The notes beneath the pieces were generated by a model, which saw only the letters and a list, made by a program, of their open reading frames with translations, made no database searches and was not told the DNA's origin. Positions 1-12,500 of a DNA stretch of 64,000 nucleotides are shown one piece after another; within the stretch, counting starts at the first letter, position 1; each line of letters opens with the position of its first letter. A program made the position numbers and the translations under genes. The DNA is from Turritopsis dohrnii (Eukaryota; Cnidaria; Hydrozoa; Anthoathecata; Oceaniidae). The DNA lies in contig BQMF02000116.1 of the NCBI GenBank assembly GCA_027922465.2, positions 916,186 to 980,185 of the forward strand, in the 5' to 3' direction.

Positions 1-28
1 TAAAGTATTTTGCGTGTTTTGATTTTAA

Positions 29-71
29 CACGGTCGTTTAGTGCGTATATTTAATTGTGAGCATGCGCAGT
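29..71 (+). repeat. left terminal inverted repeat of the RAG1-like transposon
   Basis: Outer motif CACGGTCGTT at 29-38, preceded by TTAA at 25-28. The inner motif at 49-71 ends in GCATGCGCAGT. Confidence 0.85.
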
Positions 72-566
72 AAAATAGCCGTTGCAATGATGAATTATAA
101 ACATGGCGCTATGTTCATAGGCCTAGCGACGAAGTTGTTTTTGAAAACCTCATTGTTTAAATCAAAATAATTATGCCTTATATGGAAGATATGGTTGCAT
201 GCAAGATATGCACGTGTTGAATAATTGTTGAAGATGAACTTGAACAGTTACTGGCGGATGATGGCGTCCATGTCGCCACATATGAGCATTAGTAACTTTA
301 CCTTCGAAATTTTCGACATATCGTTACAGCTTATGCAATATCCTCGAATTGGGAACTTTAATGAATTTTTTGAGAAGGTAAATATGGTTTTATTTGTTGC
401 TTAAGACCCTAACAAAGTTTTCAAAGAGGTCTGGATGTCCAATCATTTTTTTACAGAAAGTTTTGAAATCTTTGCTATGAATAAGTCGTTTTTAGTTCAG
501 TTAACTATCTTTTCTCAACACAGTAAAGTCAAAAACAAGGTAACTTAAAACAACTAGTCATATTTT

Positions 567-3500
567 CTAGTAGGGCGCCAATTTCTTTCTTTTTATTTCT
601 GGTTTTCGTTTCTTGGCAATAGGATTCACACGTATATGGTGTTCTTTCAACATGCTTTGCAACCTTGATGTCCCATGCATGTGACAGTACATCCTCCCTA
701 AATTATTAAATTCGGAGTGGATACTTTCACCACCCTGTTCACTGTAAACACCAAGTCCTAACTTCCATCTTCTTAGAAAATCAATGACATGGTCTTCCAA
801 CATATGCATTTTGGGTGTTATTGTTTCATTTGGCCATTTCTCACGATAAAATGAAACAAACTCTTCGATATGTTGACCTAAAAAAGTAAACATTTAACAC
901 AATTGATCATAATGATGCATAATGTATACCTATAACTTGAGCTTTTTACTATTATATACTTACGAAAAGTTTCAATTTTTTCCTCATCAAAGTTCTCTGT
1001 TGTGTTCAGCATCACATGACATAGACCATATTTGTTAAAAAGATTTTTAAAATCTTGGCATATTGTTATGGCTTCCTGGTGTAAGTTTGTGTTTCGCAGA
1101 CCCAATTGAACAACCAAAATTGGAATTGCATTGCACAACTTGATAATGTTGGTAACCTGAAAAAAAAGTTTCCAAAGTTAGCTTGAAATAGCTTATAAAA
1201 TGACCTTGTTAAGTGTAAGTCAGTTCACCTTTAACATTTTGTGCACATGATTTCCCACGAAAGACTTCCCATGATAAGCTTGTCTTTCAACATTTAATGA
1301 TTTTAAAATTTCATCAAGTTTTTGTACGCAAGGACCAGCAGTACGTTTTAGTTCGCATGTGTCAATCAATACTCTAATTTCATGTTCCTATTATGACAAC
1401 ATAAAATAAATATTGTGGAAGAACTCAGATGAAAAGTTTACAGAAAATTTCATACCTTCTCCTCCTTTTTGCTTTCCAAATATCTTAATCGAGGTTTGTA
1501 TACGTCCATGATAGCATTTGTATGTTCTGGTTGTTTTAAAATATTTAAAGTAATTGCATCATGCACCAAGTTGATTGTCTCCTCAAAGTCACTTACTTGA
1601 TTTTGTAGATTTAATATTAGTGACTGTGTAGCTATAAATTCATCAAATTGCTTCTGATTGATCTTTTTTTCGTTTATTGCCAATTGTCCAGCAATTTTCA
1701 TGTCAAGTAAATAACAAGTACTTTCAAGTAGATTGAAAATTTTCAGGTAAACACCCAGTGAAATATGTAAGACTGGTAATGCAACCTAAAATTCACATTT
1801 TTATAATACTTAAATAAGCACAATCTGAGCTATGTAAAATCAGGCCTGCTGATAATCAGTTTTTTAAACTTTTCCCTTTTCATTATATTGGCACATAAAT
1901 TCATTACCTAAATTCTAATAGATAATATCAAAATTAATTAACCTGGTCAAGTGGTATATTGAATATGGGTTCATCTATCACATTATTGTACTCCTTTGCA
2001 TTTTTGATGTCTCCACCAGCAGCCATGAATGCGCAATAATTATCTTGTAAACCTTTTAGGGAACGTTCTGTGGATTTTTCATGAGGTATCTGCATATCTG
2101 ACTTAGTGATGTGGCAGAATAAACAAGGATGACGTCCTGTAAAAGAAGATGTCTATAATGAACCTGTTATATAATTGATTCAGGAATTCCTACATGTTTA
2201 CATACCACTTGCTCCACTTATGCCATATATAGCACACAAAAATGCGTAGTCACCATACAAGAATAAACGTATCTTCCTGTTTCTAGATAGGTAAGATTTT
2301 ATTGTTACAAATTTGAAATTCATTCAAGATAACACGAAAGTGTGAATAACTTACTCCCATTGCAAAATTTGTAGTAGATCAACCTGTTCTGAAAACGGAT
2401 TCAACCCAACTTTCAGGTTGGTGACATAATCCTTAGCTTCAAACATACTAAAAACTGTTGTATTGGCTTTGCTGTTAGGCTTATTCACATTAGCGATTTG
2501 ATATGCCATCTTGAATGAACCACCACCGTGATCACCCCCAATTTTTATATGAATTTCATTGTCATAGGTTTTTCCTTCAATGAGTAAATCATTCCTGAAA
2601 ATAATTGTAAACTTGAGATGCTTATTCTTTCTAGGAGAAAAATCCTGGTTCAAGTTATATATGAATGCATATTATATATTTTTTATGAAATAGAATATTC
2701 TCAACTTACTTGCTCAAACAGTCAAGCCTTTTCATTATGTTATCGTGTAGATTTTTTACATATCCCCAGGGAGCTAGCTTAATTTCATAATTTTGTTTGT
2801 GATTTTTCACTTCAAAAGTGAATGGCGTGTTCTCAACTATAATGTCATCACCAGCCCAAGCACTTGCAGTTTGTCTTTGTTTAGCATTTGATGCTGCTTT
2901 AATATCGAAAGTTTTCAACCATCTGAAAAAGAAAAGTATTTTTACGTAATGTTTTTATTTCCATTATTATGCTTGTGAGTCTTGTTTCTTACCGTGCCAT
3001 TGTTTTAATTTTTTCCCATGGAACACCCATATCAGCCTTGAGAGCAACCATATCTTCAGCACTTATTTCAACGAATCCAATGTTTGATTTTGCGATTATT
3101 TCTCTTCTTTCTTCCTTGTCAAATAGTTTCACTAACTCAGCACTTTGCAATGTTTGTGCAGAACCTGAGGCTCCAGCCGTTAAGGCAAGTGTGTCCAACA
3201 TATTTTTTGCCCTTGTTTTTAGTGTTCTTTGACAGACACTATCACTATCTTTTACAGGCTTTTTTATAGATGTGAAGCAATGCGGCTAGGAAAAGGGAAA
3301 TAGATATTATATATACAAATATATATATAAAAATATATCATTTGCCTTTTTGAAGAAGAAATTTTCAAAATTTACTTAAACAATGGAAAGCTATAAGCTT
3401 TTATTTCCTAACACGAAGAAATAACATGAAAAGTTCATTTAATTTGATTATTCACTTCATTGAAAATTTCTCCTGATAGAAGATTGTATCATATGTAACA

Positions 3501-4150
3501 TTTACCCTTGGTCCCCCAGAAGGAAACTCAATGATGTTTGATGTTGCATTTGCCAGTTTGTGCTTTAAAACATGGAGTGCAGCATCTTCCATATTTCGGG
3601 TCAATGAATCTGTTGGTTGAATCGAAAAAATTTGATTAATTATGTCGGTGGAGTTTTCTTTTGGTTGCGGACCATTGCAATTCTGTTCATGATGGATCTT
3701 TTTTCCTTTTTCAGAAATTTTAAATGTTTCTCCACAATTTTTTTCACATGGTATTGTAATGCATTCAATCATTTCGACAACATGGTGTGCGCATTCAACA
3801 TCCCCTGGATAAATAGCTTTGGAACACATTTTACAAACTGTGTTTCGAACGATTTTCCCTCTAGTGATGGAACAATGCAATACAAGCAGTACGAATGCCG
3901 ACAACTAAGAACCACCGGTTGAACCACAAATTTCTTACATGAACAGCATCTGCAAAGATCTTATTTCCACATTTCTGATAGTCTGATAACATTTTTGACA
4001 GACTTTGTTTGGATGGATGGTTGAGTTATCAGCACTGACATCGGTGAAAAATACAGCTTTAATGTTATTAATAAGTGAAGAAATGGGTATAGAGTCTTTA
4101 TGAAGGTTTTCTCCACATATTCTACATAATGTTTGTAAGTTTTTTATAAA
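567..4150 (-). pseudogene. RAG1-like transposase, multi-exon, probably frameshifted near its N-terminus
   Basis: Cut-and-paste DNA transposase resembling RAG1. Exons by splice signals: roughly 4150-3950 and 3950-3480 (limits unclear), then 3285-2993, 2922-2710, 2594-2355, 2282-2206, 2136-1943, 1785-1456, 1387-1229, 1156-964 and 877-567. The downstream junctions I phased stay in frame. Blocks that parallel RAG1, in order: CRICG ... STIHPNKVCQKC (about 4126-3989); a RING-like CSCKKF...PVVLSCRHSYCLYC followed by CKMC; C-x4-C ... HH zinc finger; KIGGDHGGGSF with Asp codon 2531-2533 (RAG1 D600 block) followed by NKPNS; YGISGASG then CLFC (zinc CX2C); VLHISLG...KIFNLLE (RAG1 D708 block); HMLEDH (HX4H); SEQGGESIHSEFN (RAG1 E962 block). 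The second catalytic Asp is not obvious: the usual place reads Ser. The RING-like block lies in different frames on its two sides (near 3865-3880), so this copy is probably disrupted. Total about 950 residues, close to RAG1. Confidence 0.8.
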
Positions 4151-4192
4151 TGCTGTTCAGCCATGATAGATCTTGAGAGGAAGGCGATGAGT

Positions 4193-4193
<1 letters not shown>

Positions 4194-4242
<49 letters not shown>

Positions 4243-4243
4243 A
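4194..4243. repeat. 39-base poly-C run followed by 11 A
   Basis: Uninterrupted C at 4194-4232, then A at 4233-4243. It lies just upstream of the first recognisable transposase exon. Homopolymers of this length are prone to slippage and to assembly error. Confidence 0.95.
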
Positions 4244-4623
4244 TGCGTTTGAAACTGTTTGTTAAAAAAATGATTGGAAAAGATGATATAGGTTTTTTAG
4301 AAGGCAAGACTATAAGGATCCAAGGGCTTGTTTTGGTTTTGCTGGGAAAATTCGATTATATCGGTTTTCAGTATCCTGAACCAAAATGAACCAGTTTTTC
4401 AGAATCTTCTCCTTAGCGATGTTCGCTTGTTTAGAGATGATCCTGATTCAAAAACATTAAAAAACTTATAGTTTGTTTATCCTTGGTCATTCTTTCAACT
4501 ACTAAAATTAAATGTTACTAGGTATAAAACCTGTAATCTCGATTTAGAAGTGTTTTGAGTCACTGGGGTCTATATGGCCAGCGCTAAATTATGTCGCCAA
4601 GAGCATTATGCAAGACGTGTTGA

Positions 4624-4677
4624 ACTGCGCATGTGCATAATTAATTTCCGAGTTTCGGCTAGCGTTGAACGACCGTG
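4624..4677 (-). repeat. right terminal inverted repeat of the RAG1-like transposon
   Basis: Reverse complement begins CACGGTCGTT (4668-4677) and is followed by TTAA at 4678-4681. The inner block at 4624-4645 mirrors left 49-71, with ACATGCGCAGT in place of GCATGCGCAGT. Confidence 0.85.
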
Positions 4678-4681
4678 TTAA

Positions 4682-5900
4682 AAATAAGGTCTCAAAAAAT
4701 GGCTAAAAAAATTTTAATCACGGAACGATGCTGAGAAAGTAAATCCAAACTGATGTGAAAAAAACAGTAACCGTTACCGCCGAGATGTCGGCGATCAGAC
4801 ATCACAGCAGCGCTCACCAATGTTGCGCGGACCATCAAAAATGAAATTCTCGATATATCAAGCGCCTTCGATTCGATATGCAATGCAATGGTTCCCCGTG
4901 ATTAAAAAATGTAACGTCAAAATGGAAAAAAATAGAAAAACAAAACAAACAAACAAAGTTCAAGAGCGTACTTACCCTAAAAACATTAATAAATCCTCGT
5001 GCAATACTTTCGTTACTAACTTTTTTGTCTTGAAATTTCTTACTTTCGTTTCATTACCTGCTTTTCAAAATAGCAAATGAAGACTTGCTGGCAAATGAAC
5101 GTCAACGCTATCGATTCTTGATCTTGCGAACAATCAAAACATTTGAAACGATAATAATAATAATAATAATAATGGTATATTTCAATCTCCAAAATTTACA
5201 TTTGGCTCTTCAGCTGAAAACATTATATAGTGTATATGTGCAAAGTCTAGAAAAATATTTATATTTATAAAAATATTATGTATACTAGTGAGATGCTCTG
5301 ACCGGCTACGCTAGCAAAGTAGAATTGGTAAGTAGAGTGTTAGTAATTAGATATCTAGAAGATTGACTCAGAATTGGGACGATAACTAGTCCTTGCGACT
5401 AGAAGTAATAAAAAAAGGAAAACAACTGCAAACAACTGCAATAGTCATATGAGGATAGATACTAAATGCGAGTACGCAGGGGTCTGTACCAGTGCCTATG
5501 AACATATACTATATAATAGAAGTTTCAAGTAACATATTTGGTTTAAAATTTTTAATGAAACTAAAAAACATTGAAAAAAATATGGCTTACTGACGTAGTA
5601 GTATGGCTTGTGCTAGAGAAGAGAATGTGATGTTCTAGAATTAGTACTTAATAACAAACTAATGTGTATTGCAATATAACAAAGTAGAATAAAATGCGCT
5701 GCAAGGGCTTCTGCTTATAATACTAATCGTGAATGTGTTTTGCTTGGTCTTACTGCCGCTATATGACCATGATTAAGAAGATTTTGACCGTTAAAAACGA
5801 CCCGAACCATTCACTCTCTAAACAAAAAACTGGATGCACAGCGCGTATTAGAATATAGATTAGTAACTCGCGTAACAGTTTTTTACGGCTTTAATTTCGA
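4682..5900. other. no gene seen; (ATA)n microsatellite
   Basis: No coding block I can support. A short ATA/TAA tract lies at 5151-5173. The rest is AT-rich sequence without clear repeats. Confidence 0.6.
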
Positions 5901-5929
5901 AAAGGATATGTCGAAAATAGGTGACGAAA

Positions 5930-6215
5930 AATTAAATCACAAAATCATGACTGGGAAGTGTTCCCATGTTGTAGAGATCGAAAAACTGATCAAAAAAGTG
6001 TATGGGATCGTTTCGCTACGACCAACCGCAGCAGAGATATCGTGGTTTAAAGATTTTGATGATGTCATAGCGGCAGTACTAAAAATAATTTAGGCCCAAA
6101 TGTTGTGTCACCCAATCACCCGTATCGCAGACCCTAAAAAACGTCAGTTATCCCTATTGGTTCTCGAGATATTTCCCCAAAAACGTCGCGTTCGATTGGG
6201 GTATAGCGCGATTAA
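5930..6215 (-). repeat. Helitron-derived fragment (short family, ends missing)
   Basis: Matches the body of the short Helitron units at 43.6-45.0 kb: CCCATGTTGTAGAG, then CTACGACCAACCG, then AACGTCAGTTATCCCTATTGG in the same order and spacing. The terminal CTAG hairpin and TCTATATA end are not present here, so it is an old truncated copy. Confidence 0.75.
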
Positions 6216-6471
6216 ACCTCAGGAGTAAAAATTGAAAAAATACGGAAAAAAAATGAATTTTTTTAAATGCAGTTGTTTCTAGAGCAAAATTTATCGTAGC
6301 TAGATTACGAAAATGAAGGTCTTTTTCAAAAAAATTTAGTAATTTTTAAGATATGAGACCTATTCGTGACCCATGCGATAAAGGAATTTTAAAAAAACCT
6401 GACCTAAACAACATAAACTTTACTATCGTCTTGCCCCTTCTTTTGAAACAAGTGTTACATTGAGTGTATTA

Positions 6472-6864
6472 CACTCTTTTTTTTTATAAGAAGAATCCTT
6501 TTTATAAGAATCACTAGGCTCAGATTGCCCAAAAATTAAGAATAATTTAAGAATCATGCTCAGGCTCAAAATATAGATATCAAGAAAAATATGATTTGTT
6601 ATAAGATATGTTACGGTTTCTGTAACTTGCGATTTGTTGTTTTTTCATATCCCTTTCCCTTGCCGTCATTTTTACTTTTTAAGAATTCGCACCATTTCCG
6701 GACAGTTTTAACGACTTATAACGCCATTTTTTTAAGAAATATGAAAAAATTCAAGTAAGAAAGTTAAGAATCACTCTATAATATTTGAGGCTCATTTATT
6801 ATGAATTTTTAAGAATCACAAGGCTTAGCTCGAATTATGTAATTCTTATAAAAAAAAAAGACTG
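6472..6864. mobile_element. MITE with TTATAAGAA termini, copy 1
   Basis: Ends read CACTC then a T run and ATAAGAA on the left, and CAGTC then a T run and ATAAGAAT on the right (inverted). TA flanks both ends (6470-6471, 6865-6866). No coding sequence. A second member with the same termini is at 11244-11407. TA duplication and size suggest mobilisation by a Tc1/mariner or pogo-type enzyme (inference). Confidence 0.7.
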
Positions 6865-7087
6865 TACTCACATTTCAACGAAAGCCTATTGTTCTTATAA
6901 TTTCATCAAAACAACTTATACGCACGATGTTTTAGTAATCATAAATTATCTACGATGTGTGTATCCAACCTCCTGAAAATTCTTAAAGTTTAGACATAAG
7001 AGTTAGCTTTATTTATGATAGCGATCATTAAAATTTGAAAGGTCACCGAAGCATTCAGCCGTGTTTGTACATGAATGTAGTGAACAA

Positions 7088-7268
7088 ACTATACAAACAT
7101 CGCCTCGATTCTAAGTTTATGCTTATTGCATGCTTAATTTTAATAAAAAAATTTCGTGAAAACCTTTTCCCTGAGGTGTCGTTTCTCTTTCTAAGCAACG
7201 CGTCACTAAATATTCAGTTTGAAAACGAGACGTTGTTTGTAGCGACGTAATCCATGAAAGGGTCCAAT
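7088..7268 (+). repeat. interspersed repeat, copy 1 (partner at 50953-51135)
   Basis: About 180 bp shared with 50953-51135: CGCCTCG..TCTAAGTTTATG near the start, TTTTCCCTGAGGT in the middle, and GACGTTGTTTGT followed by GACGTAA near the end. No terminal repeats or coding potential recognised. Confidence 0.75.
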
Positions 7269-7270
7269 TA

Positions 7271-7425
7271 CAGTATACACCCTTTAAGTCGTGCTCTCAA
7301 GGGTCCGAAAAAATCGGTCCGACTTAACGGGAGTCTGACTTATCGGAACTTCATTTTAAGTCAGACTTCACTTATTTAGTCTGAAGAGGGACAAGGTTTT
7401 AGTCCGACTTAAGGAGGTTATACTG
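7271..7425. mobile_element. pogo/Tc1-type MITE
   Basis: 155 bp flanked by TA (7269-7270, 7426-7427). Left end CAGTATACACCCTTTAAGTC; right end in inverted orientation CAGTATAACCTCCTTAAGTC. Further inverted similarity continues inward. CAGTATAACCTC-like ends are typical of pogo/Tigger elements. Confidence 0.8.
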
Positions 7426-7427
7426 TA

Positions 7428-9564
7428 ATAAAAATCGTTTGGGAAGCTTGGAAAATATCCAATCTGACGGTATAAAAATCGCATACTATTTCACTGAAAA
7501 TGCACTTCATCGCAGTGACATTCTAACGTCTTATGATTTCTTCTTAGTGATTACTATCTATTTTCAATATCTGAACAAAATTTAAAGTTAATTGGTATTA
7601 TTTGTAAAAATTTGTAATTTAAGAACAATGCATTTTTAAAAGCCACTTAAATCAATAAAGGCAAGTTTGATCTTAATCTATAATCTACAGATTATTATAA
7701 ACTTTAGTCGTGCCATAGGTGATGTAACATAACCAAAGTCGATATCACGAGTTTTTAGAAGAAGCCGGTTGATCATGTTGATTTGTATAAAGATTTTGCA
7801 AGTAGAGTTTCTTAAAGGTACCTTGACCAAACTTAGACATGGAATATGGTGTTTTTACTGCTGTCGAAGCCATAATATTTTTATTATAATGTTTATTCAT
7901 TCGATTCGAATAAGTTTCTTTGGTTAGTTCCCTTGTGAAGATTATCTCACAAGAATCTTGCTAATTAGTGTGTTCTACCATGTTTAATGTTCTTAATCAA
8001 GACATTTACGTTTGAACATTTTGATTCTTCGTCAAAAAGTCAACGCGATGAAGGGAATCTTCAGTGAAATAGTGTGTATATTCTTTAGAAACGCACTCTT
8101 TTGCGGTGACTTTTTAATAGATGTGCCCTGTGTAACACAACATTTCTTTGATATTTCTTACTGTTTATTTTCAGTTTACACAGGATATCAGCTTGACATC
8201 AGCAACGTGTCTGTTAAAATTCTGCTTTTTCCGGTGATTTAATCCTCTGAGGGTAATTTTGACGCTAACGTTAATTTTTTTTACAACACAACAGACATTA
8301 GCGCTCTCCATTATTCATACACACATTTTGATTACTTTTCAATACATTTGCAATTAATTCTATTTTGCGTCATCTATAAAAGTTAAAGATTTTAATGTTT
8401 TTTTTATTTATTGCAAGTTGTTTTATTTTTGGCCAGTAGTGGTAAGTATGTTTTTTAATAGATACCTTATTCAATTTTGAGTGATACTTGAAGTGTGAAA
8501 GAGATATACGTGTAGAAAAAAAAACACTGCAAGGGCATCTTAAGATGGGTCTTTCAGCTCTTAGACGAGCCATCATTCCTTACAATTATTAAACGTACAA
8601 AACGAATATACAATCTTCGAACGTTTTGGTATTTTATAGATGAACTTTCCTATAACATTTTGTTCACAAACATTTTGAGAGAACATTGAGAGAGAACTGA
8701 GAAGCATCAGCCAACGTTGATTAGGCATTTACGATGCTTTTGCTCTAGTACCTTTATTAATTCATATGTACAGGTCTGTACATAAATTCAACAAGACGAA
8801 AATTGAGAAAATGAAATAAACGCACAATATGTTCAAGTGTGTATCAAGCAAAAATGGCTTGTTTATTTAAGTTGCATCATACACAAATAGACCTTTCTCG
8901 AATTTATGTTTAAACGATGCATTGTGACCGAGCTGTCTTAATATTTAAACTGCTTCTAACTATCGGAATGGGAATTGGAAATAATAGAGACTATTATTAA
9001 GTTATAAAGTAATGAAATCAGTGGAACAATGAATTTCATGAAAACGAGGTTAGATATAAAACTCAGTCACAGTTTAGAGTTTAAACTGAAATTCGGGAAA
9101 GGTCTATTTTCGATCAAAGAACACCGTCAACAAACATATGTTGCTTCGAAACTGATCAATACATACGAATCGGAAGCAGTGAAGACACCTTCACATTCAC
9201 AGCCTCTTTTTTTTCCTACGTAAATACTGCTGAGTTTCTTTAATACAATCTCTCTCTCTATTTCGAACAAGTTTGAAAGACCATTCATGTATCATTTCCC
9301 CATCATTATGTGTTTTGTTGTTGTTTTGATAAGATACACACCTTATACTTTAAACGCAAAAACGCATGCTTGGGGAATTACATATATTATTGAGGGGGCT
9401 GACAATGCTATGCAAATATTTGCAAATATTTATTTGTAGTTACACACTTAAAGTGTAGCTTTTGTCACCTTTGAAATTGAATGTTGTAGCCATAACAAAA
9501 GTAAATAATAAATCTTCCGCGTGCTAATCTTTACACGATAAAGAAGAGTTCATTCACAGGGAAT
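7428..9564. other. no gene seen upstream of the transporter
   Basis: AT-rich sequence with only short random open frames. It should include the promoter and any 5' untranslated exon of the SLC22-like gene, but I see no convincing TATA box or other landmark. Confidence 0.5.
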
Positions 9565-12500
9565 ATGTCGACCTATCAAGAAATCATTGTAACATCAATC
9601 GGTGAGTTTGGCTTGTCGCAATTGTTGATTGTGTTGGCTTGCAAGGCACCAGGCTTTTTCGCCTCATGGAGTATGATCATGATGAGTTTCGCTGGAGCTC
9701 AACCAAAATGGTGGGCGGTTTCTGAAATCTACAACAGTACTAGTAAGTGTTATGTATTTTTTAATTTATGTGCTAATGAGAAAGCTTATCAGACTGAAAC
9801 TAACGATTTGGCAATCAATGTGGTGAACAGACTGTAATACCAGCCGTGCTTCTTGTCTCTGCGTAGGAGAGTGTCTAAAATATAATTTTTTCGTGTACTC
9901 AAAGATTTCGTAGTTGGGGGTATCGTTTTTAAAAAAGGTTTTGGCTCATAAAAATAATCTTCCGGTGTCCGAAAAGTCTTTAAAGATTTACATGAACAAA
10001 AAACAAAAAAACAGCTGACAACATAATGTCGGTATTCCAGATTAAAAGAACAAAATTTTCATCAGAAATAAATGAAGTGTTATGCCGTGAAACATGAAAG
10101 AAAACTAACATTTACAGTGTACGCGATCTATTAGGTAACTTGACGACAACTGTTCGATTATTCAAGAAATGCCCAACTGAAAACCAAACAGTTGTATTCG
10201 ACAAAAGCATTTATACCATCGTTAGTGAAGTAAGTATTGCCTATACTATTTCAAGTATGTATTCCACACCAAGTTTTTTTTTTTTATGTTCTTCACTTTC
10301 ATTTAATGATCTACACTCGAACATACAGTAACTCGACCGATCAAACAGATCTCCTTTGAATTAATCATCCTCTCTCTCACAAAAGACTCCAGTTATTGAA
10401 ACATTATTTAGTGTCCTTAAGCAAGTCTACTGCGTGCTTTACAGTGCTTTAATATATTTAACTAACTTAACTAACTAACTTTTTACACTCTACAATAGAA
10501 TCTTTCAGTAACTCGAATTTTTAGTAACTCGAACTTATAAACACTCGAACATACAGTAACTCGACCGATTAAACAGATCTCCTTTGAATTAATCATCCTC
10601 TCTCTCACAAAAGACTCCAGTTATTGAAACATTATTTGGTGTCCTTAAGCGAGTCTACTGTGTGCTTTACAGTTTTTGTTTTGTTATATTACTTTTTACA
10701 ATCGTATAAATATTTTAACTTTATTTCTAGTGGGACTTGATTTGCGATAAGAAATGGATTCCACGTCTTATCACCACCGTTCAAATGTCTGGCGTTCTTG
10801 TCGGAGCTGCTGTTATTGGCCAACTAGGTAATCAAAACAAATAAGACACTTCTCCATAATTTATCTTTGTGTGTCGCATTTGCTTATTTGTCCGTACGCA
10901 CCTCGTTTTCATGCATTTAAAAAATGTCGCTTTTGGAAAGAAATGATACTCGAGGGTAAAATCTCACACGAACTTTTTTATCATTCTCAATTATTTAAGT
11001 AATTTAAAACATTGAAAATGAGGCAAAATCTAGGGTGATGTAATTTCCGAATGTAATGTCAGTGAAGTGATTTCTTGTAGCGGCATAGAATCGAGGCTGC
11101 TATTCGAACTGATAGATTTTGACGTGCTTGAATGATCTGATGTGGAATACTTTCAATCTCACGCAACTTTATTTCCCCGTCGAGTACAAATCTGTTTGAT
11201 TACGCAAAAGAATTTTTTTCAATTTATCTCTAAAGTTCTGATACAGGCTTTTTTCTTTATAAGAATGGTGTTTTTTTGATTCACGATGAATATTCTTAAC
11301 TTTTCAGTCAAAATCATCGTAACATATTCTTAAGACATTCTTAACGTTTTGGCCAAATTCATTTTCAACATTCTTATAAAGCGTATTCTTATAAAAAGAA
11401 AAGTGTGTAACAAATGTGATCATTAGGCTGTGGTCGCAATCATCATTAGTCTGTGGTCGCTCGTTTGATGCTTTTGTGTCGGTTCAGAAAGATCTTGCAA
11501 CGAAATCTTTTCATGGCCACACCTTCTTAGATAAACACACTTTCGTCATTGTAGGTGATTGGATAGGAAGAAAGAAATCCATGTTGATTGTGTACACAGC
11601 AAATATAATTTTTATACTTATCGAGGCTTTTTCTGTCAACTGGTACATGATGGCTGTGTGTGTATTTTGTGTTGGTTTTAGCTTAGGAGGTAACCGATTG
11701 AAAAATTTACTTTTTATTATGTTCATATATATTCAAGATTTAAGCAATCCGCTACAAAATTTCAGATTTTAGATGAATTTTTTTTCACCAAAATCCTGGT
11801 TGGTATAAGCAGAGAATTCAACCAATATTTCTCTGTTTCTGCTAGTATCGCAAAGTCGAAATGTAAGAAAGACCAAAATTATGTTTATCAAATCGTTTCA
11901 AGGCTAACTTCATAAAGGTTGAACGTTAATATTATCTAACTGTTCTTTTGTATAGTAAATTAAACCACGAGCAAGAAGTTGCATTAAATCAAATCCGTTA
12001 TACTTCAGACATCACAGACATCACAGTGCAACGAAATGTCAAAATGATTCAGCCATAGAATTTAACAATGGAGGATTTTTAACTGAAATTCTTGGAATAG
12101 ATATAGTAGAATCACAATAACTCGAACTTCCATTCACTCATTCACTCATTCACTCATTCACTTTTGGTAACATGAACTATCGAAGTAGTCCCATTGAACA
12201 GACACTCCCTTAGGCTATCGGTAATTCGAATAACGTCCGTGAGTCCGGTTTGAGTTTCCAAGTTGCTAAGTGTTCTTAAGAATGTGAAGATACATGCATG
12301 GACATATAAAAAGAGAAGGACTCACAACTAATACTTAAGCCTTTCATTTCTATTATTAAAATCTATTCTGTCGGCATTCCTTTGATGTAATCCTCGCCTC
12401 GCATTTCACTGGATTTTGGTTCACATGGGTGGGTTTATACGACGCTTTATGTTTAGTGTGATGTGGAAAACAAAAAGAATTGAGAGAAAATACGATTTGG

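Larger units (their letters stand above)
29..4677 (-). mobile_element. RAG1-like (Chapaev/N-RAG-TP-type) DNA transposon
   Basis: The element starts and ends with the same 10 bp, CACGGTCGTT, in inverted orientation (29-38 and 4668-4677). A second inverted block lies just inside: left 49-71 and right 4624-4645 share an AT-rich stretch followed by ATGCGCAGT or a close variant. Both ends are flanked by TTAA (25-28, 4678-4681), read as a 4-bp target duplication. Inside, the minus strand carries a RAG1-like transposase. CAC-type ends with 4-bp duplications are known for Chapaev elements; Transib and ProtoRAG make 5-bp duplications, which are not seen here. Superfamily assignment is inference; the existence of a transposon with these limits is well supported. 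Confidence 0.87.

Noticed and set aside
4122..4307. Open frame with a long poly-Gly stretch
   Set aside because: It is only the translation of the poly-C tract and overlaps the RAG1-like exon in another frame.
29..4677. Assignment to Transib or ProtoRAG proper
   Set aside because: Those make 5-bp target duplications; here the flanks agree over TTAA (4 bp) and not over 5. Kept as RAG1-like, Chapaev/N-RAG-TP-type.
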